Shown: piece after piece, positions 1-8,118 of the stretch
How the letters are laid out: each line of letters begins with the position of its first letter
Numbering within the stretch: the stretch's first letter is position 1
Assembly: GCA_903893785.1 (NCBI GenBank)
Contig: CAITNQ010000352.1
Coordinates: 1 to 48,757 of the forward strand
DNA length: 48,757 nucleotides
Source: an uncultured Gemmatimonadota bacterium
Lineage (GTDB): Bacteria > Latescibacterota > UBA2968 > UBA8231
Reading direction: 5' to 3'
Made by a program: the position numbers and the translations under genes
The notes under the pieces: model-generated
What the model saw: only the letters and a program-made list of their open reading frames with translations
The model's database searches: none
Told to the model about the DNA's origin: nothing

Positions 1-186
1 CGGGCGGGTCTTCGTCCGCAGCCAGGTGCTCGCCCCGTTGATCGCCGTCCGTGGGCCCGTCGTCGTCATCCAACGGCAACTCGTCGCCGGCGTCGGGCGG
101 GTCTTCGTCCGCAGCCAGGTGCGCGCCCCGTTGACCGCCGTTCGTGGGCCCGTCGTCGCCATCCAACGGCAACTCGTCGCCGGCGT
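1..186. repeat. 93-bp tandem repeat inside scpB tail
   Basis: Bases 1-93 and 94-186 are the same 93-bp unit with about four mismatches, and a third copy begins at 187 before diverging. The unit is an exact multiple of three and encodes 31 residues of an acidic, Pro/Gly-rich segment at the ScpB C-terminus. The array probably continues beyond the left edge. High identity between units suggests recent duplication or slippage; the reading frame is preserved throughout. Confidence 0.9.
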
Positions 187-892
187 CGGGTCCTTCCTGA
201 TCGGTTGCCGCCTCCGGGGCGGGGTGTACCCACTCGTCCTCGGGCGGCGCGGTTGCCACGGCTTGAGCGGCCTCCTCGGCCGAGCCGGCGCTGCCCGCCC
301 CGGCATGGGCGCCACCCGCACCCGCCCGGGCCCTGGCCTTCTGCTCGCCTTCGGCCAACAGCTCCTCGAGTTCGCGGGGACGCGGCAATTCGGCCAGGCT
401 TTTCAGCCCGAAGTGGATCAGGAATTCCCGCGTGGTGCCGAAGAGCATGGGTTTGCCGATGCCTTCAGAGCGGCCGACCAGGCGGATCATGCCGACCTCA
501 AGCAGCGTCTGCATCACCCCCGAGGAGTTGACGCCGCGGATACTGTCGATCTCGATGCGGGTGACGGGTTGCTTGAAGGCGATGATCGCCAGGGCCTCCA
601 ACGCTGCCTGGGACAGCCGCACCTGGGCGCGGTCTTTGTGGAATCGCCGCAGCCACGGGCTCAGTTCCGGCCGGGTGGCGAGTTGGTAACCGCCCGCCAC
701 TTCGACAATGGTAAAGCCTCGTTGGGACTGCTGGTACTGCTCGCGCAACTCGTCCACCAGGCGCGCCACATCCCGGGGCGTCTGGCCCTCGACCACTTCG
801 GCCAGGCGCGTCGCCGCGACCGGGCTGTCGGCGCTGAGCAGCACGGCCTCGATCACCGCCCGCGCCTGTTCCGGCGTCAGGGGCTCGCTCAT
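1..892 (-). CDS. scpB: Segregation and condensation protein ScpB (C-terminus cut by window edge)
   Basis: ScpB is the winged-helix kleisin-associated subunit that pairs with ScpA and SMC to condense and segregate chromosomes. The start is ATG at 892, overlapping the scpA stop as ATGA, so the two are translationally coupled. The first ~185 residues match the family: a helical N-terminus beginning MSEPLTPEQARAVIEAVL, then LEALAIIAFKQPVTRIEIDSIRG and a DNA-binding-like LFGTTREFLIHFGL near residues 160-175. After about residue 185 the protein becomes Ala/Glu-rich and then enters near-identical 31-residue acidic repeats (PDAGDELPLDGDDGPTNGG type). The frame is open to base 2, so the C-terminus lies outside the window. 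Ordinary ScpB ends near 180-200 residues, so this tail of 110 or more residues is unusual. The core assignment is secure. Confidence 0.93.
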   Translation of the reverse strand, partial: MSEPLTPEQARAVIEAVLLSADSPVAATRLAEVVEGQTPRDVARLVDELREQYQQSQRGFTIVEVAGGYQLATRPELSPWLRRFHKDRAQVRLSQAALEALAIIAFKQPVTRIEIDSIRGVNSSGVMQTLLEVGMIRLVGRSEGIGKPMLFGTTREFLIHFGLKSLAELPRPRELEELLAEGEQKARARAGAGGAHAGAGSAGSAEEAAQAVATAPPEDEWVHPAPEAATDQEGPDAGDELPLDGDDGPTNGGQRGAHLAADEDPPDAGDELPLDDDDGPTDGDQRGEHLAADEDPP

Positions 893-1737
893 GCTGCCTC
901 CTCGCTCGGGTTCAGAACCGGCCCGCTGCCACCGATGGCCTCTGGCTCAGTGACCCCTTCATCTGGGGGCTCGCCTTCCGGGTCAGGCTGCCGTTCCTCG
1001 ATCCAGATGTCATCGAAGGGCTGCGCCTGCTGAATGCGGATCCGCTGGGACTTGAGCAGCTCCAGCAGCCCCATGAAGGTGGCGATCATGGTCAACCGGT
1101 CCTTGCCGGCGATCACATCCAGGAAGCGCAGGCGCGAACGTCGCTCCAGCAGCGCCAGTACATAGTCGATGCAGGCCGCCACCGAGGTGCCGTCGCCGAG
1201 GACCTGATGCACCAGCGAACGCGGTACAGTCTCAAGGACGTGCTGGAACACGCGCAGCAGGTCAAACAGCGATACCGGACGCAGCTCGACGCCTTCGTTG
1301 CCGGTATCGGCCGGCGCTTGGCGGTGCAGGAAGACGTCGCCATGGGCCTTTCGCCGGATGCCCAGCCACTCGGCGATTTCCTTGAACTGCTGGTATTCCA
1401 GCAGGCGCCGTACCAGCTCCTGCCGCGGATCGACCTCGCCCTCACCCTCAATGGCTACTTCGTCCCGCGGCAGCATCATCTGCGACTTGATCTTCATCAG
1501 CGTCGCAGCCATCAGGATGAAGTCGCTGGCCTGTTCCAGGTTCATCCGCGACAGCTGCTGCAGCATCGCCAGGTACTCGCGGGTGATGCGTGCAATGGGG
1601 ATGTCGTAGATGTCCAGCTCGTCCTTCCGTATGAGGAAGAGCAGCAGATCGAGGGGCCCCTCGAACACGCGCAGCTTCACCTCAAACGACTCGCGGACGT
1701 CGCCAGCAGAGGGTTCGGTGATGGGGGGCTCGGTCAC
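889..1737 (-). CDS. scpA: Segregation and condensation protein ScpA (kleisin)
   Basis: ScpA is the kleisin bridging the SMC dimer and ScpB in chromosome condensation. From GTG at 1737 it is 282 residues, normal for the family. The hallmark N-terminus VKLRVFEGPLDLLLFLIRK is present near residues 19-37, followed by DIYDIPIARITREYL and the helical SDFILMAATLMKIKSQMMLP segment; the C-terminal winged helix includes FLDVIAGKDRLTMIATFMGLLELLKSQRI. The open frame extends upstream to 2046, but that stretch is low-complexity Arg/Pro and overlaps the HNH gene, so the GTG with a GGGAAT upstream was chosen. It lies 88 bp downstream of the HNH gene and overlaps scpB by 4 bp. Confidence 0.93.
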   Translation of the reverse strand: MTEPPITEPSAGDVRESFEVKLRVFEGPLDLLLFLIRKDELDIYDIPIARITREYLAMLQQLSRMNLEQASDFILMAATLMKIKSQMMLPRDEVAIEGEGEVDPRQELVRRLLEYQQFKEIAEWLGIRRKAHGDVFLHRQAPADTGNEGVELRPVSLFDLLRVFQHVLETVPRSLVHQVLGDGTSVAACIDYVLALLERRSRLRFLDVIAGKDRLTMIATFMGLLELLKSQRIRIQQAQPFDDIWIEERQPDPEGEPPDEGVTEPEAIGGSGPVLNPSEEAA

Positions 1738-1825
1738 CTTGGATTCCCGTCGTGCACTGCCGCTGCCACCGGGCCACCATCCGCGAAGGTTCCGCGACCG
1801 GCAGCCCGGGGAGATCGCGGGGCGG

Positions 1826-2389
1826 TCAACGGGCCGACTCGTCGGTGGGCGCGACCGGATGGGCCAACAGCGGTTCCGGTGGTTCGTCGTCGAAGAACAG
1901 GTATGGCCGCCAGCGGTGGTCGGTGACGCCGACGAAGCTGCGTATGTAACTGATGTTGTTGGGCCGCCGAGGCCGTCGTCGCAGTTGCAGCCCCGCCTGC
2001 TCGGGCCGGCTTTCGCCCTTCCGGTTGTTGCAGGCCAGGCAGGCACAGACCAGGTTCTCCCAGGTCGACGGACCGCCGCTCTTGCGCGGCACCACGTGAT
2101 CGAGCGTCAGACGCTCGCCGCGAGCGCCGCAGTATTGGCATTCGTAGTTGTCGCGCTTCAGGAGGTTGCGTTTGGACAGGACCACTCTGCGGACCGGTGC
2201 CTGCACGTACCGGGCCAGCCGCACGACGCTGGGCACTGCCCACGCCGCCGACACGGACCGGACCTGTTCGGGGCGGAGCTCCACCGAGAGGGCTTTGCCG
2301 CCGAACAGCATCAGGAGGGCCCGCTTGACCGTGCACACGGTGAGCGGCTCGTAATTCTGGTTCAGGATGAGGACTTTCCCATCCAGCAT
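1826..2389 (-). CDS. HNH endonuclease family protein
   Basis: A 187-residue protein of the common chromosomal HNH family. The N-terminus MLDGKVLILNQNYEPLTVC is the stereotyped start of this family and fixes the ATG at 2389. The HNH core has a zinc-type CQYC (C84, C87), the LTLDHVVPRKSGG segment (D97, H98), WENLV with N112, and CLACNNRKG (C117, C120, N121). These residues form the beta-beta-alpha metal finger of HNH nucleases. The physiological substrate of this chromosomal type is not established; family members are widespread outside mobile elements. It leads the HNH-scpA-scpB run and has its own promoter candidate at 2528-2555. No restriction-modification partner is visible nearby. Confidence 0.88.
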   Translation of the reverse strand: MLDGKVLILNQNYEPLTVCTVKRALLMLFGGKALSVELRPEQVRSVSAAWAVPSVVRLARYVQAPVRRVVLSKRNLLKRDNYECQYCGARGERLTLDHVVPRKSGGPSTWENLVCACLACNNRKGESRPEQAGLQLRRRPRRPNNISYIRSFVGVTDHRWRPYLFFDDEPPEPLLAHPVAPTDESAR

Positions 2390-2527
2390 TGCACCCACCC
2401 CTGCAGCGCGGTGCCGCGGCACGGGGGCATGCTGCTGACCAGGCGAGGCGCAGCTTTGACCCCGACCTCGGCACCGCCCAGCCAACCCTTGACCCAGCGC
2501 TGGGTTGCGGCGGCCGCGAAACCGGAA

Positions 2528-2555
2528 AAGCTAACTCGATGGCGGGCCGAGTCAA
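2528..2555 (-). promoter_or_regulatory. Sigma70-like promoter for HNH-scpA-scpB
   Basis: On the minus strand TTGACT (2555-2550) is followed after 16 bp by TAGCTT (2533-2528), about 140 nt before the HNH start codon. The same -10 hexamer TAGCTT, followed by TT, also occurs in the rpmI promoter candidate at 41137-41165, which supports the reading. It lies in the 243-bp gap between gcvH and the HNH gene. Confidence 0.55.
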
Positions 2556-2632
2556 GCGCCGCCGGAGGCCGCGTCGGTGCCCGGCTTTGGCCGGCAAGGC
2601 TTTGAGGCGCAAGCGGTTCGAGGGCCGGAAGA

Positions 2633-3025
2633 TCAGTCGCCGCCAAGCAGCGCCGCGTAGGCCTCAGCCGACTGTAGCGCTGCCAGTTCGTTGGCTGCGG
2701 TCAGGCGGATGCGCACCATCCAACCGCTGCCATAGGGATCCTGGTTCACCTGCTCGGCGTGGTCGGCGAGGTCGGTGTTGACCTCCACCACCTGCCCGCT
2801 GGCCGGGGCCAGCAGATCGGCCACGGTCTTGACCGCTTCGACTGTGCCGAAGGTCTGGCCCTGCTGCATCACGCTGCCGACTGCGGGCAGCTCAACAAAG
2901 ACGATGTCACCGAGCTCAGACTGCGCGAAGTCGGTGATGCCGACGGTTGCTGTGTCGCCGTCCTGGCGCAGCCATTCGTGGTCGGCGGTGTAAAGCAGTT
3001 CGGCGGGGACCTGGGTCTTGGCCAT
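2633..3025 (-). CDS. gcvH: Glycine cleavage system H protein
   Basis: GcvH carries the aminomethyl group on a lipoyl arm between the P, T and L proteins of glycine cleavage. The 130-residue length is normal. The biotinyl/lipoyl fold is clear: YTADHEWLRQDGDTATVGITDFAQSELGDIVFVELP, then the lipoylation site GTVEAVKTVADLLAPASGQ with the modified lysine at K66, then NTDLADHAEQVNQDPYGSGWMVRI. The usual ESVKA is EAVKT here, a mild variation. Only 35 bp separate it from accC upstream, so it is probably co-transcribed with accBC. No gcvT or gcvP is visible in the window, so the H protein may also serve as a lipoate carrier elsewhere. Confidence 0.95.
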   Translation of the reverse strand: MAKTQVPAELLYTADHEWLRQDGDTATVGITDFAQSELGDIVFVELPAVGSVMQQGQTFGTVEAVKTVADLLAPASGQVVEVNTDLADHAEQVNQDPYGSGWMVRIRLTAANELAALQSAEAYAALLGGD

Positions 3026-3060
3026 GGCCAGCTCCTGCGCCCGCGGCAGCCGCGCCCTGG

Positions 3061-4410
3061 TCAGCGGATCTCCAGGGGCGTGCGAGCGACGAATTCGTTG
3101 TCGAAGTCGCCGGCGATGAACGCCGGCTGCTGCAGCATCGCGCGATGGAAGGGAATCGTGGTAGCCATCCCCTCGATGGTCAGCTCGTTCAACAGCCGGC
3201 GCATGCGCGCCAGACTCTCTTGGCGATCGTGGCCATAGGCGATGGCCTTGACCAGCAGCGAATCGTAGTACGGCGGTACGGCGTAGTCTTGGTACAGGTG
3301 GGTCTCAATGCGGATGCCCGGCCCGCCGGGCAGGTGCAGGGCCGTGACGCGGCCGCAGGACGGCATGAAGTTGCGGGTGGCGTCCTCGGCATTGACCCGG
3401 CATTCGATGGCGTGACCGGACACCGACACGTCGCTCTGCTCCAAGCCGAGAGGGGCTCCGGCGGCGACGCGAATCTGGGCCTTGACCAAGTCGATGCCAG
3501 TGACCAGCTCGGTGACCGGATGCTCGACCTGAATGCGGGTGTTCATTTCCATGAAGTAGAACGCGCCGTCCTGGTCGACCAGGAACTCGATCGTGCCGAC
3601 GCTGTGATAGTCCACCGAACGGGCTCCCGCCACGGCCGCGGCGCCCAACCGGGCGCGGAAGGCGGCGTCCACGGCCGGCGATGGGCTCTCCTCAATCAAC
3701 TTCTGGTGGCGACGCTGGATCGAGCACTCGCGCTCGCCCAGGTGCACCAGGTTACCGTGGGCGTCGCCCAATACCTGGATCTCGATGTGGCGGGCCCGTT
3801 CGACCGAGCGTTCCATGTACACCGCATCGCTGGTGAAGGCATTACGCGCCTCCAGGCGCGCCATGTTCCAGGCATCGGCCAGCTCGTCCATGCCGCGCAC
3901 CACGCGCATGCCCCGGCCACCGCCCCCGGCCGAGGCCTTCAGGCGGACCGGGAAACCCAGCTGCGCGGCCCACTGGCGGGCCTCATCCAGGGTGCGTACC
4001 TCACCCTCACTGCCTGGGATGACCGGCACGCCCGCTTCCTGCATGGTCCGACGCGCCAGGGCTTTGTCGCCCATGCGGCGGATGGCGCCGGCCGGCGGAC
4101 CGATGAAAGTCAGGCCGCACGCAGCGCACAGATCAGCGAACTCCGCGTTCTCCGCCAGCGGTCCGTAGCCCGGATGGATGGCGTCGGCGTTGGTCAGCAA
4201 CGCGGCACTGATGATGTTGGCCACGTTGCGGTAGCTAGCTTCGCCCTGCGGGGGGCCGATGCAAACGTCTTCGTCGGCGAACAGGACGTGGAGCGACCGG
4301 GCGTCGGCTTGGGAGTGGACGGCCACGGTCGCCACTCCCAGTTCCTGGCAGGCGCGGATCACCCGCAGGGCAATCTCGCCGCGGTCGGCGATCAGGATCT
4401 TCTTGAACAA
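3061..4410 (-). CDS. accC: Acetyl-CoA carboxylase, biotin carboxylase subunit
   Basis: AccC carboxylates biotin on AccB with ATP and bicarbonate, the first half-reaction of malonyl-CoA synthesis. The N-terminus LFKKILIADRGEIALRVIRACQELG is canonical and begins at TTG 4410; that start gives 449 residues, the family length. ATP-grasp features are present: the Gly-rich loop KASAGGGGRGMRVV, the catalytic GERECSIQRRHQKLIEE stretch and FYFMEMNTRIQVEHPVTE. The C-terminal biotin carboxylase domain includes GHAIECRVNAEDATRNFMPSCG. A longer upstream reading (to 4476) overlaps the accB stop and is not family-like. Gap to accB is 13 bp, so they form an accBC operon. Confidence 0.97.
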   Translation of the reverse strand: MFKKILIADRGEIALRVIRACQELGVATVAVHSQADARSLHVLFADEDVCIGPPQGEASYRNVANIISAALLTNADAIHPGYGPLAENAEFADLCAACGLTFIGPPAGAIRRMGDKALARRTMQEAGVPVIPGSEGEVRTLDEARQWAAQLGFPVRLKASAGGGGRGMRVVRGMDELADAWNMARLEARNAFTSDAVYMERSVERARHIEIQVLGDAHGNLVHLGERECSIQRRHQKLIEESPSPAVDAAFRARLGAAAVAGARSVDYHSVGTIEFLVDQDGAFYFMEMNTRIQVEHPVTELVTGIDLVKAQIRVAAGAPLGLEQSDVSVSGHAIECRVNAEDATRNFMPSCGRVTALHLPGGPGIRIETHLYQDYAVPPYYDSLLVKAIAYGHDRQESLARMRRLLNELTIEGMATTIPFHRAMLQQPAFIAGDFDNEFVARTPLEIR

Positions 4411-4423
4411 AGGTTGGCTCCGC

Positions 4424-4894
4424 TCAGGAGCGGCGCAGCCGGAACAGCGGCTGCCCGTACTCCACGGGTTCGGCATTGCTGACCAGCACCGCCACCACCT
4501 CGCCCTCCACGTCGGCGGGCACCTCGTTCATGATCTTCATCGCTTCGATGATACAGATGATCTGCCCGGTGCGGATCCGGTCGCCCTCCCGCACCAGCGG
4601 CTCAGCGTCAGGCGAGGCCGCGCGGTAGAAGGTGCCCACCATGGGGGAGGCGATGGTATGCAGATCCTCCGCGGGCGGCGCCGCTGCGGCCTCCCCGGCC
4701 GCAGCCGGGGTCGGGGAGGGAGCCACCATCCCCTCGGGTGTCGTTGCCGCCGCCACCGTCACCACTGCCGACCGCCGGACCACGCGGACTCGCGTTCCCC
4801 GCCAGAAGCTGCTCTCGATCTCCAACTCGTCTACATCGGCCGCACGGAAGGTCTCCAGCAGCCGCTTCAGCTTCCTCAACTTGGCGTCGCTCAC
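4424..4894 (-). CDS. accB: Acetyl-CoA carboxylase biotin carboxyl carrier protein
   Basis: AccB carries the biotin used by AccC and the carboxyltransferase. Start is GTG at 4894 with a strong GGAGG six bases upstream, giving 156 residues, the same length as well-known homologues. The N-terminal helical region (KLRKLKRLLETFRAADVDELEIES) is followed by an Ala/Pro linker (residues ~65-85) and the biotinyl domain: SPMVGTFYRAASPDAEPLVREGD, then EAMKIMNEV with the biotin-accepting lysine at K120. It lies directly upstream of accC. The bioY transporter near the right edge of the window would supply its cofactor. Confidence 0.96.
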   Translation of the reverse strand: MSDAKLRKLKRLLETFRAADVDELEIESSFWRGTRVRVVRRSAVVTVAAATTPEGMVAPSPTPAAAGEAAAAPPAEDLHTIASPMVGTFYRAASPDAEPLVREGDRIRTGQIICIIEAMKIMNEVPADVEGEVVAVLVSNAEPVEYGQPLFRLRRS

Positions 4895-5047
4895 GGATCC
4901 TCCACGGGCGTGCAGGGCACCGCTGGCCACGGTGGGGCAGGCGCGGTGCACACGGGCGAGGGTGTGGACCGGGTGGCAACCGAACACAGGCCCGCGGGCG
5001 TCGTCACCGCGTTCGGTGCTGGCGCCGCGCGGCCGGCTTTCTGAAGA

Positions 5048-5608
5048 TCAGTAAATGCGCTCCACGTATTCGAAGGTGCGCGTGTCGATTTTGAGCACGT
5101 CGCCGCGGTTGACGAACAGCGGCACCAGCACCGTGGCCCCCGTCTCGACCGTTGCCGGCTTGGTGGCGCCGGTGGCGGTGTCGCCCTTCACGCCCGGCTC
5201 GGTATGCGTCACCACCAGGCTGACGAAGTTGGGCAGTTCGACGCCGATGGGCTTGTCGAGGGCGATCAGCACGTACGCGTGCTCGTTCTCCTTCAGCAGC
5301 TTGGCCGAACGTCCGATCACATCTTCGGCGATGCCAATCTGCTCGAACGACTGCAGGTCCATGAAATAGTACAGGTCGCTCTCGGCGTACAGGTACTGCA
5401 TCTCGCGTTTCTCGATGCGGACGTCCTCGACCTTGTCGCCCGAGCGGAACGTCCGTTCGAGCACCGCACCGGTGCGCACGTTCTTCAGTCGGGTGCGGAC
5501 GAAGGCGGTGCCCTTGCCCGGCTTGACGTGCTGGAACTCGACAATGCTCATCAACTCGCCGTCGAGGAGCATGGTGAATCCGTTGCGGAAGTTGGTCGTA
5601 TCTGCCAT
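5048..5608 (-). CDS. efp: Translation elongation factor P
   Basis: EF-P enters the ribosomal E/P region and relieves stalling on polyproline stretches. The protein is 186 residues with the three beta-barrel domains typical of the family. The conserved domain I loop reads HVKPGKGTAFVRTRLKN, with K32 at the tip where lysylated family members carry their modification. Domain III ends GDVLKIDTRTFEYVERIY, close to the classical signature. No epmA/epmB or other modification enzyme is visible in this window, so the modification state is unknown. Order efp-accB-accC is a known conserved arrangement; a 153-bp gap without a clear promoter separates efp from accB. Confidence 0.97.
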   Translation of the reverse strand: MADTTNFRNGFTMLLDGELMSIVEFQHVKPGKGTAFVRTRLKNVRTGAVLERTFRSGDKVEDVRIEKREMQYLYAESDLYYFMDLQSFEQIGIAEDVIGRSAKLLKENEHAYVLIALDKPIGVELPNFVSLVVTHTEPGVKGDTATGATKPATVETGATVLVPLFVNRGDVLKIDTRTFEYVERIY

Positions 5609-5634
5609 AAAGGCGGCCGTTTCTCCTCGATGGG

Positions 5635-7116
5635 TCAGGTCCTGGCGCTCTGTTCCAGCTCCGCGAGGCGCTGCCGCGCAGCCTCGTTAGCCGGGTTGTG
5701 CGCCAGTACCTGGCGATAGGTCTCCATGGCTCGTTGGGCCAGTCCCTGCTGCAGGTAAATCTCGGCCAACGTCGCCGTGGCGATAATGAATGTTTCCCCC
5801 TCGTCCACAGCTGGGGCGGGAGGTGGCTCGGGCGCGGCCGGCAACGGCGGCGGCGCCGCGTCTTCGGCTTCGATTTCGTTGAGCAGGCGCACCAGTTCCT
5901 GCTCGTCGCGAACGGCCAGGCTGATCGCCAGGTCGTCATGGGCCGCTCCCGGCCGTGTCTCGGCCGCGGCGGTCAACCCGTGCTCGTCATCGCCTGCCGC
6001 CGTCGGTTCGACCGCTGCCGACGCCGAGTCCGGCAACACGGCCTCAGTAGCCGACGCCAGGTCCGGCGGGGCCGGATCGGCGATGTGCGCGTCGGCCGCC
6101 GCCACGGCAGCAGCGGTCAGCCCCTCATCAACCGCCGTCGGGTCCGCCGTCGGTCGACCTTCGTCCAGACCGACCGCCGCGGCGAGCTCGTCCAAGACCG
6201 TTGACGGTGCGGCCTCCACCCCGGCATCGGTCAGCACCGCCAGTTCCGGTGGCACCCGGTGGCTTGCAGAGGATGTTGCCGCGTCAACGCTGGGGGCGCC
6301 GACGCCCCCAGAGGCCGCGGGCCGATCACCCATGGCAGCCAGTGCTGCTTCGGCCTGCAGCAGCGCGGCGTCGGCCGGGTCCCTATCCGGGCTTTCTGCC
6401 GGCGCCTCCGCCGTCCGCGCCTCATTCAGCGCCGCATCAGCACCCGCCGGGGCCGCTTCGTCGGCCACGGATTCGTCGTCGGCGGCTCGGCTGTTGCCGG
6501 TCGCTGGGTCTGCCAAGGCTGCCTGGCCCAGCGCCTCCACCGACACCACCCGGCTCGGGCTCACCTGGCAACCGTCGTCAGGCGGGCCCAACAACGCCAG
6601 GGCCGGCTCGGCAGCCGCCTGCGACTCAAGGAGGCGTTCCTCCTCGACCGAGGTCTCGACCACCTCCTGCGGGAGGACGTCGAAGGGCTCCGGCGAAGGG
6701 ACCACCGAGCTGCGCCGCAGCACGTACTCCAGTTCGTCGAAACGCTCGGCCAGCTCCGGATCGAGCGGATCCATGCGTGCGGCGCGGCGGACACTCTTGA
6801 GGGCCAACTCGGGTCGGCCCAAGTTCTGGTAGATCCTCGCCAGCCGCTTGAAACCCGCCGGGTTGTCCGGGTCCAGCAGGAGTGCCTTGCCCATTGCCCG
6901 CCGGGCCGCTTCCATGGCCCCGCGCGCTTCATAGCACTGGCTCAGCACCAGGTAACCCGTTGGGTACCACGGGAAACGCTCACAGCCCTTCTCGCACAGC
7001 GACAGCGCCTGGGGAATCCGACCACGCTGCAGATACAGGTCAGCGAGCCGCGCGAACAGCGGCAGGTCGGGGTTCTCCCGCTGGGCCCTCTCAAGTTTGG
7101 CGAGGCTGTCGGCCAT
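5635..7116 (-). CDS. TPR-repeat protein with long acidic linker
   Basis: A 493-residue protein of unknown role. Residues ~1-140 are four or so tetratricopeptide repeats (LFARLADLYLQRGRIPQALSL, YLVLSQCYEARGAMEAARRAM, FKRLARIYQNLGRPELALKS). Residues ~140-430 are a low-complexity Ala/Asp/Glu/Pro linker. The last ~55 residues return to TPR form (TLAEIYLQQGLAQRAMETYRQVLAHNPAN). No signal peptide is seen, so a cytoplasmic scaffold is likely. The start is uncertain: TTG at 7146 or ATG at 7116. The promoter candidate at 7158-7186 would begin transcription near 7151, almost on the TTG, so the ATG is preferred. It heads the efp-accBC run, 26 bp before efp. Confidence 0.8.
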   Translation of the reverse strand: MADSLAKLERAQRENPDLPLFARLADLYLQRGRIPQALSLCEKGCERFPWYPTGYLVLSQCYEARGAMEAARRAMGKALLLDPDNPAGFKRLARIYQNLGRPELALKSVRRAARMDPLDPELAERFDELEYVLRRSSVVPSPEPFDVLPQEVVETSVEEERLLESQAAAEPALALLGPPDDGCQVSPSRVVSVEALGQAALADPATGNSRAADDESVADEAAPAGADAALNEARTAEAPAESPDRDPADAALLQAEAALAAMGDRPAASGGVGAPSVDAATSSASHRVPPELAVLTDAGVEAAPSTVLDELAAAVGLDEGRPTADPTAVDEGLTAAAVAAADAHIADPAPPDLASATEAVLPDSASAAVEPTAAGDDEHGLTAAAETRPGAAHDDLAISLAVRDEQELVRLLNEIEAEDAAPPPLPAAPEPPPAPAVDEGETFIIATATLAEIYLQQGLAQRAMETYRQVLAHNPANEAARQRLAELEQSART

Positions 7117-7157
7117 ACCCGCTGACACCAGGGGTAATCGGCTCAAGGCAAAAACCT

Positions 7158-7186
7158 AGTCTATGATAGCCGACCCATAAAGTCAA
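7158..7186 (-). promoter_or_regulatory. Sigma70-like promoter for TPR-efp-accBC run
   Basis: On the minus strand TTGACT (7186-7181), 17-bp spacer, TAGACT (7163-7158). It predicts a transcript start about seven bases downstream, giving a 35-nt leader before the ATG at 7116. It is back to back with the tRNA-Lys promoter. Confidence 0.6.
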
Positions 7187-7236
7187 GGTAAAGCCGGCCC
7201 CGGGAACCGGTCGGAAACCCGGCCGCCCGGCCCTGA

Positions 7237-7252
7237 CCGGTCCGCGGACCGG
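7237..7252. promoter_or_regulatory. 16-bp perfect palindrome between divergent promoters
   Basis: CCGGTCCGCGGACCGG is a perfect dyad without loop, placed between the minus-strand promoter at 7158-7186 and the plus-strand tRNA promoter at 7286-7314. It could be an operator, but in DNA this GC-rich one or two such palindromes are expected by chance in a window of this size. Confidence 0.35.
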
Positions 7253-7285
7253 ACCTGCCCGCCCCAGACCGGGCACTGACACGCC

Positions 7286-7314
7286 TTGACAAGCAGGCTC
7301 GGTCTGGCTATTTT
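7286..7314 (+). promoter_or_regulatory. Sigma70-like promoter of tRNA-Lys
   Basis: A consensus TTGACA (7286-7291), 17-bp spacer and TATTTT (7309-7314) lie so that transcription would begin around 7321, ten bases before the mature tRNA 5' end. Spacing and hexamers are close to ideal for a housekeeping sigma factor. The same -10 (TATTTT) is seen at 24129-24134. Confidence 0.8.
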
Positions 7315-7330
7315 CCCCCGCCTGTTATAT

Positions 7331-7406
<76 letters not shown>

Positions 7407-7973
7407 GCAATGACCGGGGGTCACGGGCTGCGGCTCGAGATCCCCGGTCGGCGTTCTGGGGTCGGACCCGCGCCGCGGTGCGACGCACGCCGCCCGGGTG
7501 GCGTGCCTGGGCGTGACCCGCGTTGACCGCTCCACGGTAGCGCAGCCACTGGCCGCCCACGCGACGCTTCGTGCCTGCCGTCGGCTTTCAGCCTGGCCTG
7601 GGGCGGTCGCCCGGTGTCCCCGTGTCCAGCACCCTCAATCCAGCCGCGGGTATGACTTTCGTCGCCGGACGCGGGCCCCCCGCAGCGTGGTTGTCGGTAC
7701 CCCCTGCGGGCTTCGTGCTCGCGGCCCTGCCTCCCTCGGGGCGGCCTTCCGCGCCGTCTGCGGCTCGCTTTCGCAGCTGTGCCAGCCCCTTCCGCTTTGT
7801 TCATCTGCCGCGCCGCGACGCGTGTGGGCCTCCCGCTTCCGGCCCGCTTGGGGTGGTGCTCAAAAGGAACGGTGTGCCAAGTCGCCAGGCAGCATCGTGA
7901 TAGCGCGCGCTCCGGCGCGTTCCGCGCCAATACCTGGGTCCCTCAGCCGCCCTTGACTGGCCGCTTTTTCCGC
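7407..7973. other. Non-coding stretch after tRNA-Lys
   Basis: I see no convincing gene here. Open frames exist on both strands but lack ribosome binding sites and have Arg/Pro/Ala shadow composition. A hairpin with 8-bp arms (7412-7419 with 7442-7449, GACCGGGG/CCCCGGTC) begins six bases after the tRNA and may end its transcript, although no T-run follows. No integrase or attachment-site duplicate of the tRNA 3' end was seen. Confidence 0.5.
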
Positions 7974-8002
7974 TTGCCTGCGGGCTATCCAGAAGGTTAT
8001 AT
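7974..8002 (+). promoter_or_regulatory. Promoter candidate for XRE-PAS-GAF regulator
   Basis: TTGCCT (7974-7979), 17-bp spacer, TTATAT (7997-8002). It lies 116 bp before the ATG at 8119 and in one of the few AT-rich spots of this region, directly upstream of the regulator gene. Confidence 0.45.
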
Positions 8003-8118
8003 TTCCGCCCCCTTTGTTCGACCTTCCTTCGTTGTGGTTCCGTGAGCCGCGGTGGCGCGCCCATGGCCCGCCGCGGAGGGCTGGGGGCAGTCGTGGGGCA
8101 GGGGACACGGAGGTAGGC

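Noticed and set aside
1207..1926. Plus-strand ORF of 239 aa opposite scpA
   Set aside because: Shadow frame of the clear scpA gene.
2947..4482. Plus-strand ORF of 511 aa opposite accC
   Set aside because: Shadow of accC, whose motifs and length are unambiguous.
5777..6832. Long plus-strand ORF (351 aa, Ser/Ala-rich) opposite the TPR gene
   Set aside because: It is the antisense shadow of the low-complexity linker; no ribosome binding site and no family features.
7412..7449. Classical intrinsic terminator after tRNA-Lys
   Set aside because: The stem is good but the loop is 22 bases and no T-run follows, so it was kept only as a note within the non-coding entry.
7407..8118. Integrated element at tRNA-Lys
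   Set aside because: No integrase, no duplicate of the tRNA 3' end and no phage-like genes downstream.
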